Assembly: GCA_039964455.1 (NCBI GenBank)
Contig: JBDVXK010000024.1
Span: 1-64,000 of the forward strand
Direction: 5' to 3'
Source: CALJFL01 sp039964455
Lineage (GTDB): Bacteria; Pseudomonadota; Gammaproteobacteria; Pseudomonadales; Halieaceae
DNA: 64,000 nucleotides
Shown here: piece by piece, positions 61,892 to 64,000 of the stretch
Layout of the letters: every line of letters starts with the position of its first letter
Position numbering within the stretch: position 1 is the first letter of the stretch
Program-made: the position numbers and the translations under genes
The notes under the pieces: model-generated
What the model was told of the DNA's origin: nothing
Seen by the model: the letters and a program-made list of their open reading frames with translations, nothing else
Database searches by the model: none

Positions 61892-62770
61892 ATGCAACGA
61901 ATATTAATTACCGGCGCCAACAAGGGCATAGGCCTGGCCATCGCGCGAGGTGTTCTTCAGCACAGTAACGACACACACGTAATCCTGGGCAGCCGGGATT
62001 CTCTGCGCGGCAAGGCTGCGATTGAAACGTTGGTGGACGAGCAGCCAGAATGGGCAGAACGGCTGACACAGCTGGATTTGGATGTGACAGACGCAGACTC
62101 TGTAACGCAGGCGGCGAAACAGCTAAGCGCACATTTTTCTGACCAGCAATTCCCCCTTTACGCCCTCGTGAATAATGCGGGGATAGGGCTTGGGTCTGCA
62201 GAGCCAAGGCCGGTGTTTGATGTCAACGTGCAAGGGATACGACGCGTCTGCGAAGCCTTTATACCTTTGCTGGATCAGGCCGAGGGCCGAGTGGTCAATA
62301 TCACATCAGCCGCGGGCCCCAAATTCGTCTCGGAGTGCCCTGAAGACCTGCGCGACTTTCTCACAGACCCTGGAATCGAATGGGCTGATCTGGAGAGCCG
62401 GATGAATGAATATCTCGATGCTGACACCGGCAGCCTATCGGACCAGGGGTTGCGCAATGAGGACGCCTACGGCCTATCCAAGGCCTGTGCCAACAGTCTT
62501 ACATTGTGGCTGGCACGAGAGAACCCAAACCTGAAGATCAACGCCTGTACCCCCGGTTGGATTGACACCGACCTCACCCGCTATCATGCTGAGGCCAGCG
62601 GCAAGTCTGCCACCGAGTTGGGTATGAAGTCTCCTTCGGATGGTGCACGCTCAGCACTGCACCTGTTGTTCGAGACACTTGAGGGAAATGGTCGCTATTA
62701 CGGCAGTGACGCCGTTCGCAGCCCACTGGATGCTTATCGTGCACCAGGCGACCCACCCTTTAACGGTTAG
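61892..62770 (+). CDS. Carbonyl-reductase-type SDR
   Basis: The 292-residue SDR has the coenzyme motif GANKGIGLAI (7-16), the NNAGIG turn, catalytic Ser in VNITSAAG, and the Tyr/Lys pair in AYGLSKACANS. An insertion of about 40 residues separates the Ser and Tyr, as in CBR1-type carbonyl reductases. The active site looks complete. It follows the monooxygenase gene by about 150 bases and is followed by the AhpD-like gene. Confidence 0.9.
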   Translation: MQRILITGANKGIGLAIARGVLQHSNDTHVILGSRDSLRGKAAIETLVDEQPEWAERLTQLDLDVTDADSVTQAAKQLSAHFSDQQFPLYALVNNAGIGLGSAEPRPVFDVNVQGIRRVCEAFIPLLDQAEGRVVNITSAAGPKFVSECPEDLRDFLTDPGIEWADLESRMNEYLDADTGSLSDQGLRNEDAYGLSKACANSLTLWLARENPNLKINACTPGWIDTDLTRYHAEASGKSATELGMKSPSDGARSALHLLFETLEGNGRYYGSDAVRSPLDAYRAPGDPPFNG

Positions 62771-62808
62771 GAATCAACTGCATAGACATCAGCCAGGAGT
62801 AAGTCGTT

Positions 62809-63399
62809 ATGAGTCGTATCAGCAAAATACCGGTGCAGCACTGGGACCCTGAATTAGTCGCTATGACTGCCGGCGACACTGCCACCGATATCGAACAGGG
62901 CATCACCCGAATGCTGGCCCACAGTCCCGAGATCGCCAAGGGCGCGATAGGCTTTGGCGCAGCGCTTGCCATGAATCGAACACTGCCTGAGAGGCTTATA
63001 GAACTTGTTCGTTTACGGGTGGCGTTTCACAACCAGTGCCGCAGCTGCATGGCCATTCGCTACTCCAGCGCTGCCAATGATGTTGATGAGAATCTGGTGT
63101 GCTCGCTGGAGAAACCCCAGGAAGCGGATGACCTGACACCAGAGGAGCGCGTTGCTCTGGATATTGCTGATCGCTTCGCAGGCGACCATCTTTCAATCAC
63201 AGATGAGCGATTTGCAGAACTTAGGGAGCACTTTGACGAAGCGCAAACCATGGAGTTGCTGATGCATCTGGCGCTCTATGTTGGTATGGGCAGGCTGGCG
63301 GCAACGCTGGACATGACCGAAGAGCTGCCGCAAGCCTTCCAGGCAAACTTTGGCGAAACCATCACCCCATGGGGCAAGGAACCCATCAACGTTCGCTAG
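62809..63399 (+). CDS. Carboxymuconolactone decarboxylase/AhpD-like protein
   Basis: The 196-residue protein has the helical CMD/AhpD fold, with LIELVRLRVAFHNQCRSCMAIRYSSA. The CxxC pair is present, but the AhpD His four residues after the second Cys is replaced by Arg. It may be a thiol-dependent peroxidase-like protein or a decarboxylase of the gamma-carboxymuconolactone type. It is 38 bases after the SDR gene on the same strand and probably belongs to the same operon. Confidence 0.87.
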   Translation: MSRISKIPVQHWDPELVAMTAGDTATDIEQGITRMLAHSPEIAKGAIGFGAALAMNRTLPERLIELVRLRVAFHNQCRSCMAIRYSSAANDVDENLVCSLEKPQEADDLTPEERVALDIADRFAGDHLSITDERFAELREHFDEAQTMELLMHLALYVGMGRLAATLDMTEELPQAFQANFGETITPWGKEPINVR

Positions 63400-63422
63400 C
63401 GCCGTATAAACTGCCCTCAAAC

Positions 63423-63439
63423 CCGGCGCCATGCGCCGG
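63423..63439. terminator. Hairpin between convergent genes
   Basis: A perfect 7-bp stem (CCGGCGC at 63423-63429, GCGCCGG at 63433-63439) with a 3-base loop lies in the 40-base gap between the AhpD-like and MAPEG genes. No T tract follows, so it is a weak candidate. Confidence 0.4.
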
Positions 63440-63871
63440 TTAGAACACTGTCAATCGAACCGAGTTAATCGCCAGCGCGAGCAGACAGAGACTGGATAAC
63501 AGAAAAAGCCCGAAGCGCACTGGGACTGTGTTTACCAGCCCCTGCCAGAGGCTGTGAAGTACGCGAAGCCCGCAATAGGCCCAGGCCAAGTTGGTATTGA
63601 GCGTAGAGGTATCGCCCGCCACCGCCAATATCACGACCACCGCATAGAACAGTGTGGGCTGCTCCATCAAGTGTGTGTAATTGTGTGACTTCCAGTTAAC
63701 CCTGTCAGGCATGGCATCCTGCACGTCCTGATAGCGGCCGCCGGGCGCAGATTTCGTCAGGTCAACACCAGCCTTTTTAAATGCCGGGATTCGGGTACCC
63801 ATCACCCAGAACATTACAACCATCGACCAGAAGACCAGCATCGCCGCTGGCGCGAGAATAGGCGCAGACAT
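63440..63871 (-). CDS. MAPEG-family membrane protein
   Basis: The 143-residue protein has four hydrophobic segments (about 6-25, 70-86, 95-112 and 120-140). The VNWKSHNYTHLMEQPTLFYAVV segment is typical of MAPEG (eicosanoid and glutathione metabolism) proteins. Bacterial members may act on glutathione conjugates, but the activity here is unknown. The ATG at 63871 is used. It converges on the AhpD-like gene. Confidence 0.9.
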   Translation of the reverse strand: MSAPILAPAAMLVFWSMVVMFWVMGTRIPAFKKAGVDLTKSAPGGRYQDVQDAMPDRVNWKSHNYTHLMEQPTLFYAVVVILAVAGDTSTLNTNLAWAYCGLRVLHSLWQGLVNTVPVRFGLFLLSSLCLLALAINSVRLTVF

Positions 63872-63941
63872 TTCTAACCCTCCAAATTGCGAGCCTTAAT
63901 AGTGGCCCCCCGTAAGTGCCAAGTCAAAGCGGCCGTTGGGG

Positions 63942-64000
63942 CTAATCTGGTTCAGCGCTGAACTCGCTCTTAAGCGCATTCAGCAGGGTAATCAGCAATT
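63942..64000 (-). CDS. Possible C-terminal end of a gene entering from the right edge
   Basis: Reading the minus strand from the window edge, one frame is open for 18 codons (LLITLLNALKSEFSAEPD) and ends at a TAG at 63942-63944. The composition is plausible for a protein C-terminus and the gene would lie just upstream of the MAPEG gene on the same strand. The family cannot be judged from so few residues. Confidence 0.35.
   Translation of the reverse strand, partial: LLITLLNALKSEFSAEPD

Noticed and set aside
1..64000. tRNA, rRNA, insertion sequences, prophage genes, CRISPR arrays, toxin-antitoxin or defence genes
   Set aside because: I looked for cloverleaf folds, transposase motifs, terminal inverted repeats, phage structural genes and repeat arrays on both strands and saw none. 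A profile search could still find a short RNA I missed.

Overview
The window is a gene-dense chromosomal segment of a Gram-negative bacterium. The evidence is two TonB-dependent receptors, several lipobox lipoproteins, an outer-membrane porin, the YaeQ and UMF1 families, and many fatty-acid, FMN and FAD enzymes. By content I place it among aerobic marine gammaproteobacteria of the Cellvibrionales type (Halieaceae or Spongiibacteraceae); this is an inference, because no rRNA or marker gene is present. I found no rRNA, tRNA, insertion sequence, prophage or CRISPR array, and no gene-free stretch longer than about 300 bases.

Region 1 (1-13.4 kb): a membrane protein with a propeller-like periplasmic part; the L-lactate oxidation operon lutABC; a SYLF lipid-binding protein; folE with a strong terminator; a long-chain acyl-CoA synthetase; two overlapping lipoprotein genes; yaeQ diverging from a membrane-anchored nuclease; an atypical SDR; and a lipoprotein joining Sel1-like repeats to a trypsin-like protease. 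Region 2 (13.6-25.8 kb): a Baeyer-Villiger-type flavoprotein, a ChaC-like cyclotransferase, two TerB-domain proteins, a 2-oxoglutarate oxygenase, a beta-lactamase-fold hydrolase, a minus-strand group (cNMP-binding protein, membrane TerB protein, ABC exporter, aspartyl protease), and a plus-strand group of sorbosone-dehydrogenase/cytochrome c, RidA-like protein and SOUL protein.

Region 3 (25.8-42.3 kb): two TonB receptors, a DUF3604 metallohydrolase-like protein, an orphan BtrH-like protein, UrcA, a LytS/LytTR two-component system, a zinc alcohol dehydrogenase, an alpha/beta hydrolase, a UMF1 transporter, a GDPD phosphodiesterase and an SDR. Region 4 (42.5-52 kb): the glycolate oxidase operon glcDEF; then a cysC-sat-DHH operon (PAPS synthesis plus a candidate PAP-removing phosphoesterase) diverging from a LysR regulator gene with a perfect palindrome in front of it. 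The regulator is followed after 8 bases by an unusual porin. The porin's N-terminus looks like the two halves of an amidohydrolase beta-sandwich joined together with the catalytic barrel missing. I regard this as the most novel object in the window.

Region 5 (52-64 kb): a catabolic neighbourhood with an HCCA-isomerase/DsbA-like protein, an SDR with Phe at the catalytic Tyr position, purU, a 54-residue membrane protein overlapping a fatty-acid desaturase gene, an acyl-CoA synthetase, an MDR oxidoreductase, an Old Yellow Enzyme homologue with a cysteine cluster, a Baeyer-Villiger-type monooxygenase, a carbonyl-reductase-type SDR, an AhpD-like protein and a MAPEG protein. Together they suggest oxidation of a cyclic ketone, terpenoid or steroid-like compound. 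Lactate, glycolate and lipid-like compounds thus look like the main carbon sources served here.
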